Of a DNA stretch of 64,000 nt, positions 46,546 through 54,343 are shown piece by piece (positions within the stretch are counted from its first letter, which is position 1; every line of letters starts with the position of its first letter). The position numbers and the translations under genes are program-made. Under the pieces are notes generated by a model. The model was not told where the DNA came from. It ran no database searches and saw nothing but the letters and a program-made list of their open reading frames with translations. Origin of the DNA: Mycolicibacterium duvalii (GTDB lineage Bacteria > Actinomycetota > Actinomycetes > Mycobacteriales > Mycobacteriaceae); NCBI RefSeq assembly GCF_010726645.1, contig NZ_AP022563.1:1240001-1304000 (forward strand), in the 5' to 3' direction.

Positions 46546-47304
46546 GTGACCGCCGATCCCGCCGACCCGGCGGATGTGATCGCCTTCATCGCCGACAGCC
46601 CGGCGGGTCCGCAGATCGGGGCGTTCTTCGATCTCGACGGCACCCTCGTCGACGGCATCACAGCCACCGCCCACGCCGGCGACCGTATCCGCCGCCGCCA
46701 AGCCCGCATCGGTGAGGTGTTCGGCGTCGTCGAGGCCGCCATGCGGTACCGGTTCGGTCGGGTTCACTTCGAGAAACTGCTCGAACGCGCAGCCGGCTAC
46801 CTGCGGGGCGACTCGCTGGCAGAACTCGACGCTGTCGGCCAACGGCTGTTCGGCGAACGGGTGCGTTCCCGGCTGTATCCCACGATGCATGAGATCGTGC
46901 TGGCCCATCAGCGCCGCGGCCACACCGTGGCGCTGAGTTCGTCGGCGTTGACGATCCACGCCGAACCGGTCGCCCGATTCCTCGAGATCGACCATGTGTT
47001 GTGCAACCACTTCGAGGTCGACGAGCAGGGTCTGCTCACCGGGCGGATCGCGCGACCGGTGATCTGGGGCCGGCAGAAGGCCGTCGCGGTGCAGGAGTTC
47101 TGTGTGGCCAACGCGATCGATCTCGCGCAGAGCCACTTCTACGCCGACGGCGAGGAGGACATCGCGTTGATGGGCCTGGTCGGTCACCCGCATCCGGTTA
47201 ATCCACGGCGCCGGCTGGCGGTGGTCGCCGCGCAGGAGGGTTGGCCGGTGCTGCGGATGCCCGGAAAGGGTCCCCGTGGCGGCGGCCCGGGTGTACTAAA
47301 GTAG
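46546..47304 (+). CDS. HAD-IB family hydrolase (SerB-like phosphatase)
   Basis: A 252-residue protein. HAD motif I is FFDLDGTLVDG (27-37), motif II is VALSSSALTIH (about 127-137), and motif III/IV is FYADGEEDIALM near 200. It is the stand-alone form of the HAD domain that in some mycobacterial proteins is fused to a PlsC acyltransferase; here no acyltransferase follows. GTG start with GAGGAG upstream. Substrate unknown; lysophosphatidate or phosphoserine-like monoesters are possible. Confidence 0.87.
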   Translation: MTADPADPADVIAFIADSPAGPQIGAFFDLDGTLVDGITATAHAGDRIRRRQARIGEVFGVVEAAMRYRFGRVHFEKLLERAAGYLRGDSLAELDAVGQRLFGERVRSRLYPTMHEIVLAHQRRGHTVALSSSALTIHAEPVARFLEIDHVLCNHFEVDEQGLLTGRIARPVIWGRQKAVAVQEFCVANAIDLAQSHFYADGEEDIALMGLVGHPHPVNPRRRLAVVAAQEGWPVLRMPGKGPRGGGPGVLK

Positions 47305-47315
47305 AACACGTTTCA
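47302..47315. promoter_or_regulatory. KstR-type operator upstream of the flavoprotein gene
   Basis: TAGAACACGTTTCA is a perfect match to TnnAACnnGTTnnA, the binding pattern of the cholesterol-catabolism repressor KstR. It lies 42 bases before the flavoprotein ATG and just upstream of TTGACT (47320-47325), a possible -35. It overlaps the stop region of the HAD gene. Confidence 0.6.
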
Positions 47316-47357
47316 GTTTTTGACTTTGTACGTCGATGAGCCCATCAGGAGCGAACT

Positions 47358-48494
47358 ATGCACACTCCCCTCTGTGACCAGTTGGGGATCGAATTCCCCA
47401 TCTTCGCGTTCACCCACTGCCGTGACGTGGTCGTCGCGGTGAGCAAGGCCGGTGGTTTCGGCGTGCTGGGGGCGGTGGGCTACACCCCCGAGCAACTCGA
47501 GATCGAGTTGAAGTGGATCGACGAGAACATCGGCGACCATCCCTACGGCGTCGACATCGTCATCCCGAACAAGTACGAGGGCATGGATGCGACGGACCTG
47601 TCGCCCGAGGTGCTCAAGAAGACGCTCAACGATCTGGTTCCGCCGGAGCACATCGAGTTCGCCAAGAAGGTGCTCTCCGACCACGGCGTGCCGGTCGACC
47701 ACAGCGACGACGACGCGCTGCAGCTGCTGGGCTGGACCGAGGCGACCGCGACGCCGCAGGTCGAGGTCGCGCTGCAGCACCCCAAGTGCACGCTGATCGC
47801 CAACGCGCTCGGCACTCCGCCGGCGGACATGATCGCCCACATCCACAACGAAGGGCGCAAGGTCGCCGCGTTGTGCGGCTCCCCGTCGCAGGCGCGCAAG
47901 CATGCCGACGCCGGTGTCGACATCATCATCGCCCAGGGCGGCGAAGCCGGCGGCCACTGCGGCGACATCGGCTCGATCGTGCTGTGGCCCCAGGTGGTCA
48001 AGGAGGTCGCACCGGTGCCGGTGCTGGCCGCCGGCGGCATCGGCACCGGTCAGCAGATCGCGGCCGCCCTGGCGCTCGGGGCCCAGGGCGCGTGGACAGG
48101 GTCGCAGTGGGTGATGGTCGAAGAGTCGGAGAACACCCCGGTCCAGCACGCGGCGTATGTCAAGGCGTCCAGCCGCGACACCGTGCGCAGCCGCTCGTTC
48201 ACGGGCAAGCCCGCCCGGATGCTCAAGAACGACTGGACCGAGGCGTGGGAGCACCCGGACAACCCGAAGCCGCTCGGCATGCCGTTGCAGTACATGGTGT
48301 CGGGCATGGCTGTGGCGGCCACCCACAAGTACCCGAACGAGTCCGTCGACGTCGCGTTCAACCCGATCGGCCAGGTCGTCGGACAGTTCACCAAGGTCGA
48401 GAAGACCGCGACGGTGATCGAACGCTGGGTGCAGGAGTACCTGGAGGCCACCACCACGCTCGCCGAACTCAATGAGGCCGCCGCCACTTCCTGA
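47358..48494 (+). CDS. nitronate monooxygenase-like FMN oxidoreductase
   Basis: A 378-residue TIM-barrel flavoprotein of the 2-nitropropane dioxygenase family. FMN contacts are visible in GGEAGGHCGDIGSIVLWPQV and PVLAAGGIGTGQQIAAALALGAQGAW. Relatives reduce or oxygenate nitroalkanes; M. tuberculosis IpdC, a member of this family, acts in steroid-ring degradation. AGGAG precedes the ATG. A perfect KstR-type site upstream suggests a role in sterol or lipid catabolism here. Confidence 0.85.
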   Translation: MHTPLCDQLGIEFPIFAFTHCRDVVVAVSKAGGFGVLGAVGYTPEQLEIELKWIDENIGDHPYGVDIVIPNKYEGMDATDLSPEVLKKTLNDLVPPEHIEFAKKVLSDHGVPVDHSDDDALQLLGWTEATATPQVEVALQHPKCTLIANALGTPPADMIAHIHNEGRKVAALCGSPSQARKHADAGVDIIIAQGGEAGGHCGDIGSIVLWPQVVKEVAPVPVLAAGGIGTGQQIAAALALGAQGAWTGSQWVMVEESENTPVQHAAYVKASSRDTVRSRSFTGKPARMLKNDWTEAWEHPDNPKPLGMPLQYMVSGMAVAATHKYPNESVDVAFNPIGQVVGQFTKVEKTATVIERWVQEYLEATTTLAELNEAAATS

Positions 48495-48507
48495 CGTCGC
48501 CGGGCAG

Positions 48508-48565
48508 CCCCTTCCGGTCGTCCCTCAGGTTATGTAGTGTTGTATACATAGCCGACCGGAAGGGG
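48508..48565. repeat. nested inverted repeats before the TetR gene
   Basis: Outer arms CCCCTTCCGGTCG (48508-48520) and CGACCGGAAGGGG (48553-48565) are perfectly complementary over 13 bases. Inside them, TATGTA (48531-48536) and TACATA (48545-48550) form a second inverted repeat containing the palindrome TGTATACA. The right outer arm holds the likely ribosome binding site of the TetR gene. Confidence 0.7.
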
Positions 48566-48571
48566 TTCGCC

Positions 48572-49153
48572 ATGGCAGTCAGTCCTCGCGAGCGCATGGT
48601 GATCTCCGCTGCGCTGCTCATCCGGGAGCGGGGTGCGCACCCGACCGCGATCGGTGACGTGCTCAAGCACAGTGGAGCGCCCCGCGGGTCGGCTTATCAC
48701 TACTTCCCCGGCGGGCGCACGCAGTTGCTGTGCGAGGCCGTCGACTACGCCGGCCAGTACCTCACCGACCGGCTCGCCGAGGCGCCCTCGGCGCTGCACG
48801 CGCTCGACGGGCTGTTCGACACGTATCGTCAGCAACTGCGCGACACCGACTTTCGCGCCGGCTGCCCCGTCGTGGCCGTCGCCGTCGAAGCCGGTGACCC
48901 CGACAAGCCCGAGCAGTCCGCGGAGGTGATCGCACGCGCCGGAGCGGCTTTCACCCGCTGGCAGGAGGTGATCGCCGAGCGCCTGGTCGACGACGGTGTT
49001 CCCGGCGCACAGGCGCGGGCGCTCGCGATGCTGGTGCTCTCGTCGTTCGAAGGCGCGCTCGTGGTGGCCCGGGCAACCCGCGACCTGACGACGCTGGACG
49101 AGGTGCATAGGCAGCTGCGGTCGATGATCGAAGCCGCGCGGGACCGGTCATGA
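48572..49153 (+). CDS. TetR family transcriptional regulator
   Basis: A 193-residue protein with a TetR helix-turn-helix (AIGDVLKHSGAPRGSAYHYF, about 26-45) and a C-terminal domain of the TetR_C_33-like helical type. GGAAGGGG precedes the ATG by 6 bases. A nested inverted repeat upstream is the probable operator. Its stop overlaps the ATG of the molybdopterin oxidoreductase gene, so it probably controls that gene. Confidence 0.87.
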   Translation: MAVSPRERMVISAALLIRERGAHPTAIGDVLKHSGAPRGSAYHYFPGGRTQLLCEAVDYAGQYLTDRLAEAPSALHALDGLFDTYRQQLRDTDFRAGCPVVAVAVEAGDPDKPEQSAEVIARAGAAFTRWQEVIAERLVDDGVPGAQARALAMLVLSSFEGALVVARATRDLTTLDEVHRQLRSMIEAARDRS

Positions 49154-51462
49154 CCGGTTGGCAGGCCAGCGCCTGCATCCTGTGCGAGTGCAACTGCGGG
49201 ATCATCGTCGAGGTCTCCGACCGCAGGCTGGCGCGGATTCGCGGCGACAAGAACCACCCGGCCTCGCGAGGTTATACCTGTAACAAGGCGCTGCGACTGG
49301 ACCACTACCAGAGCAACCCGCATCGGTTGCGGGCTCCGCTGCGGCGACGCGCTGACGGAACCTTCGAAGAGATCGACTGGGAGACCGCGGTATCCGAGAT
49401 CGCCGGCGCCTTCCAGCGGATCGCCGCCGACCACGGTGGCGACAAGATCCTGTACTACGGCGGCGGCGGGCAGGGTAATCACCTCGGCGGTGCCTACAGC
49501 GGCGCGTTCCTCAAAGCTCTCGGTTCGCACTACCGCTCCAACGCGCTGGCGCAGGAGAAGACCGGCGAGCACTGGGTCGACACCCAGCTCTACGGCAACC
49601 ACACCCGCGGCGAGTTCGCCCACGCCGAGGTGTCGGTGTTCGTCGGCAAGAACCCCTGGATGTCGCAGAGCTTCCCGCGCGCCCGGGTGGTGCTCAACGA
49701 GATCGCCAAGGATCCCGGCAGGGCCATGATCGTGATCGATCCGGTGCGTACCGACACCGCGAAGATGGCCGATTTCCATCTTCAGGTGGGGCCCGGCGCC
49801 GACGCGTGGTGCCTGGCGGCGCTGGCAGCGGTCCTGGTGCAGGAGAATCTCTGTGACGAAGCGTTTCTCGCCGACCACGTCACCGGAGTCGACCGGGTGC
49901 GCGCGGCGCTGGCCGACATCGACGTCGCCGACTATGCACAGCGGTGCGGCGTCGAGGCAGAGTTGCTGCGCGCCGCGGCGCACCGGATCGGCGGTGCCGC
50001 CAGCGTCGCGGTCTTCGAAGACCTCGGTGTGCAGCAGTCCCCCAACAGCACGCTGTGCTCGTACCTGAACAAGATGCTGTGGATCCTGACCGGCAGCTTC
50101 GCCAAACGCGGTGGCCAGCATCTGCATTCGACATTCGCGCCGCTGTTTCGCTTGGGTGGGGTCGGTCGCACCCCGGTCACCGGTGCGCCGGTCATCGGTG
50201 GGCTGATGCCGGGCAACGTGATCGCCGAGGAGATATCGACCGATCATCCCGACCGGTTCCGCGCGATGCTCGTCGAGAGCAGCAACCCGGCGCACTCCCT
50301 GGCGGATTCGGCGGCTGTCGGGCGGGCGCTCGGTGAACTCGAACTGCTGGTGGTCGTCGATGTCGCGATGACCGAGACCGCTCGGCTGGCGCATTACGTG
50401 TTGCCGGCGGCCAGTCAGTTCGAGAAGGTCGAAGCGACGTTCTTCAATCTCGAGTTCCCGGAAAACACGTTTCATCTGCGGCACCCGCTGATGGAACCGC
50501 TGGAGGGCACGTTGCCCGAACCCGAGATCTGGGCCCGTCTGACCCGAGCGCTCGGGGTCGTCGACGACGCCGAACTGGATCCGCTGCGCCGGGCCGCCCG
50601 ACAGGGCCGCGCCGAGTTCGGGGCGGCTTTCTTCGAAGCGTTGGCGGCCAACCCGAACCTCGGCAAGGTGCTGCCTTTCGTGCTCTACGAGACGCTCGGG
50701 CCGACGCTTCCCGACGGTCTGGCCGGTGCCGCGGCGCTGTGGGGTTTGGCGCACAAGGTTGCGTCGACGTATCCGGATGCGGTGCGCCGCGCCGGCCACG
50801 CCGATGGTGATGCGCTGTTCGACGCCGTGCTGAGCAGTCGGTCCGGGGTGACCTTCACCGTGCACGACTACGCGGACGACTTCGCACTGATCGCTCACCC
50901 GGACGGCAGGATCGCCCTCGAGATTCCCGAGCTGCTCGAGGACCTGCGGGCCCTGGCGGATACGCCCGCGTCACGCACCACTGCCGAGTTCCCGATCGTG
51001 TTGTCCGCCGGGGAGCGCCGCGCCTTCACGGCCAACGACATCATCCGTGATCCGGCCTGGCGCGCCCGCGACCGCGACGGCGCGCTACGGGTCAGTGTCG
51101 AAGACGCCGCGACGCTCGGTCTGTTCGATGGTGGGCGGGCCGTGATCACCACCGCGGCCGGCGCCGCAGAAGCAACAGTCGAGGTCAGCGACGCGATGAG
51201 GGCAGGGCACGCGTCGCTGCCCAACGGCTACGGCCTCGATTTCTTGAGCGCCGACGGGACCCTCGACCGGCCGGGAGTGGCGACGAACTCGTTGACCTCG
51301 AGTCGGTGGCGGGACCCGTATGCCGGTACGCCGTGGCACAAGCACGTGCCGGCCCGAATCGAGCCCGCCCTCAGGGCGCCGGAGCAGGCAGCGCCGGAGC
51401 CGGTGCGGGAAGCGCAGGTGGCGGCGGGGGGGCCGGCTGGGCCGCCTGTGGGCCGGAGCTGA
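49150..51462 (+). CDS. molybdopterin-dependent oxidoreductase (DMSO reductase family)
   Basis: A 770-residue protein with an N-terminal 4Fe-4S site (C9, C12, C16, C44) and molybdopterin-binding domains containing GNHLGGAYSGAFLKALG and VIDPVRTDTAKMAD. No Tat signal is present, so it is cytosolic. The C-terminal MopB domain carries LPNGYGLDF. Substrate unknown. The last 30 residues are Ala/Pro-rich and are encoded over the 3' end of the opposite gene. Translation is coupled to the TetR gene. Confidence 0.88.
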   Translation: MTGWQASACILCECNCGIIVEVSDRRLARIRGDKNHPASRGYTCNKALRLDHYQSNPHRLRAPLRRRADGTFEEIDWETAVSEIAGAFQRIAADHGGDKILYYGGGGQGNHLGGAYSGAFLKALGSHYRSNALAQEKTGEHWVDTQLYGNHTRGEFAHAEVSVFVGKNPWMSQSFPRARVVLNEIAKDPGRAMIVIDPVRTDTAKMADFHLQVGPGADAWCLAALAAVLVQENLCDEAFLADHVTGVDRVRAALADIDVADYAQRCGVEAELLRAAAHRIGGAASVAVFEDLGVQQSPNSTLCSYLNKMLWILTGSFAKRGGQHLHSTFAPLFRLGGVGRTPVTGAPVIGGLMPGNVIAEEISTDHPDRFRAMLVESSNPAHSLADSAAVGRALGELELLVVVDVAMTETARLAHYVLPAASQFEKVEATFFNLEFPENTFHLRHPLMEPLEGTLPEPEIWARLTRALGVVDDAELDPLRRAARQGRAEFGAAFFEALAANPNLGKVLPFVLYETLGPTLPDGLAGAAALWGLAHKVASTYPDAVRRAGHADGDALFDAVLSSRSGVTFTVHDYADDFALIAHPDGRIALEIPELLEDLRALADTPASRTTAEFPIVLSAGERRAFTANDIIRDPAWRARDRDGALRVSVEDAATLGLFDGGRAVITTAAGAAEATVEVSDAMRAGHASLPNGYGLDFLSADGTLDRPGVATNSLTSSRWRDPYAGTPWHKHVPARIEPALRAPEQAAPEPVREAQVAAGGPAGPPVGRS

Positions 51463-51772
51463 GGGGGCGCTGGGTCAGCAGGAGCAACGCGTCGCTGCCG
51501 CTGACTTCCTGGGTCCGCATCGCGTGCCACAGATCGCGCAGGTAGCCCAGCCGCGACTGCGTCACCGGCGTGGTGGTGGTCCCGGGCGGCAGGTTGTCGG
51601 GGCTGGCCAGATGCGGGACCCCCTCCGCAGCCGGCTGTGCCGAGCTGGTGACCACCGGTTGACCCGGCGGAGGAACAGGCTCGGCGTTGGCGGATGCCGC
51701 ACCGGTCAACATCCCGGCCCACATCGCCGCGCCGACTACACCGACGGTCACCGCACCACGTCGCACCATCAC
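51371..51772 (-). CDS. exported Pro-rich protein
   Basis: A 133-residue protein with a signal peptide (1-30, ending ASANAEP), a short middle part with LGYLRDLWHAMRTQEVSG, and a Pro/Ala-rich tail. The last 30 codons overlap the oxidoreductase gene on the other strand. The middle part resembles small exported mycobacterial proteins; function unknown. Confidence 0.72.
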   Translation of the reverse strand: MMVRRGAVTVGVVGAAMWAGMLTGAASANAEPVPPPGQPVVTSSAQPAAEGVPHLASPDNLPPGTTTTPVTQSRLGYLRDLWHAMRTQEVSGSDALLLLTQRPLSSGPQAAQPAPPPPPALPAPAPALPAPAP

Positions 51773-51904
51773 CGGAGTCCCCTCAGATCACTGCCATCGT
51801 CAGCCATTGTCACTCTGTGCTTCCCCGCGCGCGCGGATTTCGTTACACGGGACCGCTCGGTGGTGTAGCAATGCGATAGGCCCCCTGACGGTTAGGAGCC
51901 ATGC

Positions 51905-53185
51905 ATGGCGACTCTCACCTTCCAGCCCGGATTCGACTTCACCGATCCCGACCTCAACCGCGAGCGGTTGCCGGTCGAGGAACTCGCGCAGCTGCGCCGC
52001 CACTCCCCGATCTGGTGGAACGAGCAGCCCGACGGGATCGGCGGCTTCGCCGACGGTGGTTTCTGGTTGGTGACCAAACACAAGGATGTCAAGGAGATCT
52101 CGAAGCGCAGTGACGTGTTCTCCAGCCTGGAGAAGACCGCCCTGCCCCGATACCCGGAGGGCTCGACGGGCGAACAGGTCGAGACCGGCAAGTACGTGCT
52201 GCTGAACATGGACGCACCGCACCACACCCACCTGCGCAAGATCATCTCGCGCGGGTTCACCCCGCGCGCGGTGGAGCGGTTGCGCGCCGACCTGGACCGG
52301 CGGGCCCAGGACATCGCGCGCGCGGCCGCGGCCAGCGGCTCCGGGGACTTCGTCGAGCAGGTGTCGTGCGAACTGCCGCTGCAGGCGATCGCAGGGCTGC
52401 TCGGCGTGCCGCTGGAGGATCGCAAGAAACTGTTCGACTGGTCGAATCAGATGGTCAGCGACGACGACCCGGAGTACGCGCACTACGACAACCGCAACGC
52501 CGCGACCGAGCTGATCATGTACGCGATGCAGCTGGCGGCGCTCCGGGCCGAGCAACCCGGCGACGACATCGTCACCAAGCTGATCCAGGCCGACGTCGAA
52601 GGCCACAAGCTCTCCGACGACGAGTTCGGGTTCTTCATGGTGCTGCTGGCGGTGGCGGGCAACGAGACCACCCGCAACTCGATCACCCACGGCATGGTCG
52701 CGTTCACCGAACACCCCGACCAGTGGGAGCTGTTCAAGCGGCAGCGGCCGATGACCGCCGTCGACGAGATCGTGCGGTGGGCCACGCCGGTCACGTCGTT
52801 CCAGCGCACCGCGCTACAGGACTACGAGCTGTCCGGGGTGTTGATCAAGAAGGGCCAGCGGGTCGTGATGTCCTACCGTTCGGCCAATTTCGACGAAGAG
52901 GTCTTCGACGATCCGTACTCGTTCGACATCCTGCGCGATCCCAACCCGCACGTCGGTTTCGGCGGCACCGGGGCGCATTACTGCATCGGCGCCAACCTGG
53001 CCCGGATGACGATCGAGTTGATGTTCAACGCGATTGCCGACCACATCCCGGATCTCAGCGCGCTCGGCCCGCCCGATCGCCTGCGGTCAGGATGGCTCAA
53101 CGGCATCAAACACTGGCCGGTCGACTACACCGGCACCGGCTGTCCGGTGCAGCACGGTGGGACGGGGTCGTCGGATAGTCGATGA
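51905..53185 (+). CDS. cytochrome P450, CYP125 family-like
   Basis: A 426-residue P450. The I-helix AGNETTRNSITHGM (about 250), EIVRWATPVTSFQRTA (ExxR region), and the heme motif FGGTGAHYCIGANLAR with Cys360 are present. The sequence GFDFTDPDLNRERLP and GWLNGIKHWPVDY closely follow CYP125, which oxidises the terminal methyl of cholesterol and cholestenone side chains. It is not beside other cholesterol genes, so it is probably a CYP125 paralogue. No perfect KstR site is visible in the 132 bases upstream. Confidence 0.88.
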   Translation: MATLTFQPGFDFTDPDLNRERLPVEELAQLRRHSPIWWNEQPDGIGGFADGGFWLVTKHKDVKEISKRSDVFSSLEKTALPRYPEGSTGEQVETGKYVLLNMDAPHHTHLRKIISRGFTPRAVERLRADLDRRAQDIARAAAASGSGDFVEQVSCELPLQAIAGLLGVPLEDRKKLFDWSNQMVSDDDPEYAHYDNRNAATELIMYAMQLAALRAEQPGDDIVTKLIQADVEGHKLSDDEFGFFMVLLAVAGNETTRNSITHGMVAFTEHPDQWELFKRQRPMTAVDEIVRWATPVTSFQRTALQDYELSGVLIKKGQRVVMSYRSANFDEEVFDDPYSFDILRDPNPHVGFGGTGAHYCIGANLARMTIELMFNAIADHIPDLSALGPPDRLRSGWLNGIKHWPVDYTGTGCPVQHGGTGSSDSR

Positions 53186-53450
53186 TCGAGCGCCAGAAGT
53201 CCTCTCCGACCTCGCCGTTCGACCGCAACACCAAGGCCAGCCCGGTGGCCATCACAACGCCCAGGAGGCCCAGCCACACCGCCGCCGCGCCGATCAGTAC
53301 CCACGCGACGGTGGTCAGCACCGGCCACGGCGACACCAGGACCAAGATCGGCGCGAAGAAGAAGCCGGCACCGATGAACCACGCCGAGCCGGCCCGGTCG
53401 CATACCATCACGAGCCGGAGCCAGCGCGGGATGTGAGCGGGTGTCCTCAT
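53106..53450 (-). CDS. small membrane protein with two or three helices
   Basis: A 114-residue protein with hydrophobic segments at about 22-40 and 43-72, then a charged tail. GGAAAGG lies 7 bases before the ATG at 53450. Its last 26 codons overlap the 3' end of the P450 gene on the opposite strand, so the true stop of the functional part may be earlier. No family recognised. Confidence 0.65.
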   Translation of the reverse strand: MRTPAHIPRWLRLVMVCDRAGSAWFIGAGFFFAPILVLVSPWPVLTTVAWVLIGAAAVWLGLLGVVMATGLALVLRSNGEVGEDFWRSIIDYPTTPSHRAAPDSRCRCSRPASV

Positions 53451-53509
53451 GACGTGCCTTTCCGGGGCTTCCTGTGCCTCCAGCGTGCCGCGGCGAGGTA
53501 GGCACCGCA

Positions 53510-53526
53510 ATTACCCGGCAGGTAAT
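53510..53526. promoter_or_regulatory. probable operator of the XRE/MmyB-type regulator
   Basis: ATTACC and GGTAAT form a perfect inverted repeat with a 5-base spacer between the divergent membrane-protein and regulator genes, just upstream of the regulator promoter (GACACT at 53549-53554). It could control both. Confidence 0.6.
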
Positions 53527-53560
53527 GGTTTGAGGGCCCTCCCCCGGCGACACTGAGGTG

Positions 53561-54343
53561 ATGACGGTGCTCGAATCCCGCCAAACGTCGTTCGGTCTGC
53601 TGCTGCGGGGCTGGCGGCGACGCCGCGGGCTCAGTCAGCTGGAGTTGGGTATCCGGTCCGACGTCTCGGCGCGCCACCTGAGCTTCCTCGAGACCGGCCG
53701 TTCGGCGCCGAGCCGCCCCATGGTGCTCAGACTGGCCGCGGTGCTCGAAGTTCCGCCCCGCGACCAGAACCGGCTGCTCACCGCTGCCGGGTTGGCGCCC
53801 GCCTACGCGGAGCGGTCACTCGACGAGCCGGACATGGCCGCCGTGCGCCGCGGGGTGCAGTCGGTCCTGGATGCCTATCACCCCTACCCGTGCATCGCCG
53901 TCGACCGGCACTGGATGATCCTGCAGGCCAATCCCGGTGCCGCGGTCCTGCTCGACGGCGTCGCGCCGGTTCTGCTCGAGGCGCCCAATGCACTACGGAT
54001 AGCCCTGCACCCGGACGGGCTGGCGCCCCGCATCCACAACCTCGCCCAGTGGCGGACCCATCTGCTGGCTCGCCTGCGCCGCGAGGCCGCCGCCGACGAC
54101 TCTGCCGAACTATCGGCGTTGGTCGACGAATTGGATTCCTACCCGGGAGGTTTCGACGAACGGCAGGATCTTGGCGGGGTTGCGGTGCCGCTGCAACTGG
54201 AGACAACCGACGGGCGCCGGCTGAGTTTCCTCAGCACGGTGACCACCTTCGGTACCGCGCTCGATCTCACCGCCGCCGAACTGAGCATCGAGGCGTTCCT
54301 GCCCGCCGATGAAGCCACCGCCGCCGCGTTGGGAGCTGGTTAA
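53561..54343 (+). CDS. XRE family regulator with MmyB-like C-terminus
   Basis: A 260-residue protein with a helix-turn-helix (SQLELGIRSDVSARHLSFLE, about 27-46) and a C-terminal MmyB-like ligand domain (YPCIAVDRHWMILQANPGAA). GACACT ends 6 bases before the ATG at 53561, favouring it over the GTG 3 bases upstream. Such regulators often repress a divergent oxidoreductase; here the divergent gene encodes a membrane protein. The 3' end meets the convergent exported-protein gene with a 4-base overlap. Confidence 0.85.
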   Translation: MTVLESRQTSFGLLLRGWRRRRGLSQLELGIRSDVSARHLSFLETGRSAPSRPMVLRLAAVLEVPPRDQNRLLTAAGLAPAYAERSLDEPDMAAVRRGVQSVLDAYHPYPCIAVDRHWMILQANPGAAVLLDGVAPVLLEAPNALRIALHPDGLAPRIHNLAQWRTHLLARLRREAAADDSAELSALVDELDSYPGGFDERQDLGGVAVPLQLETTDGRRLSFLSTVTTFGTALDLTAAELSIEAFLPADEATAAALGAG

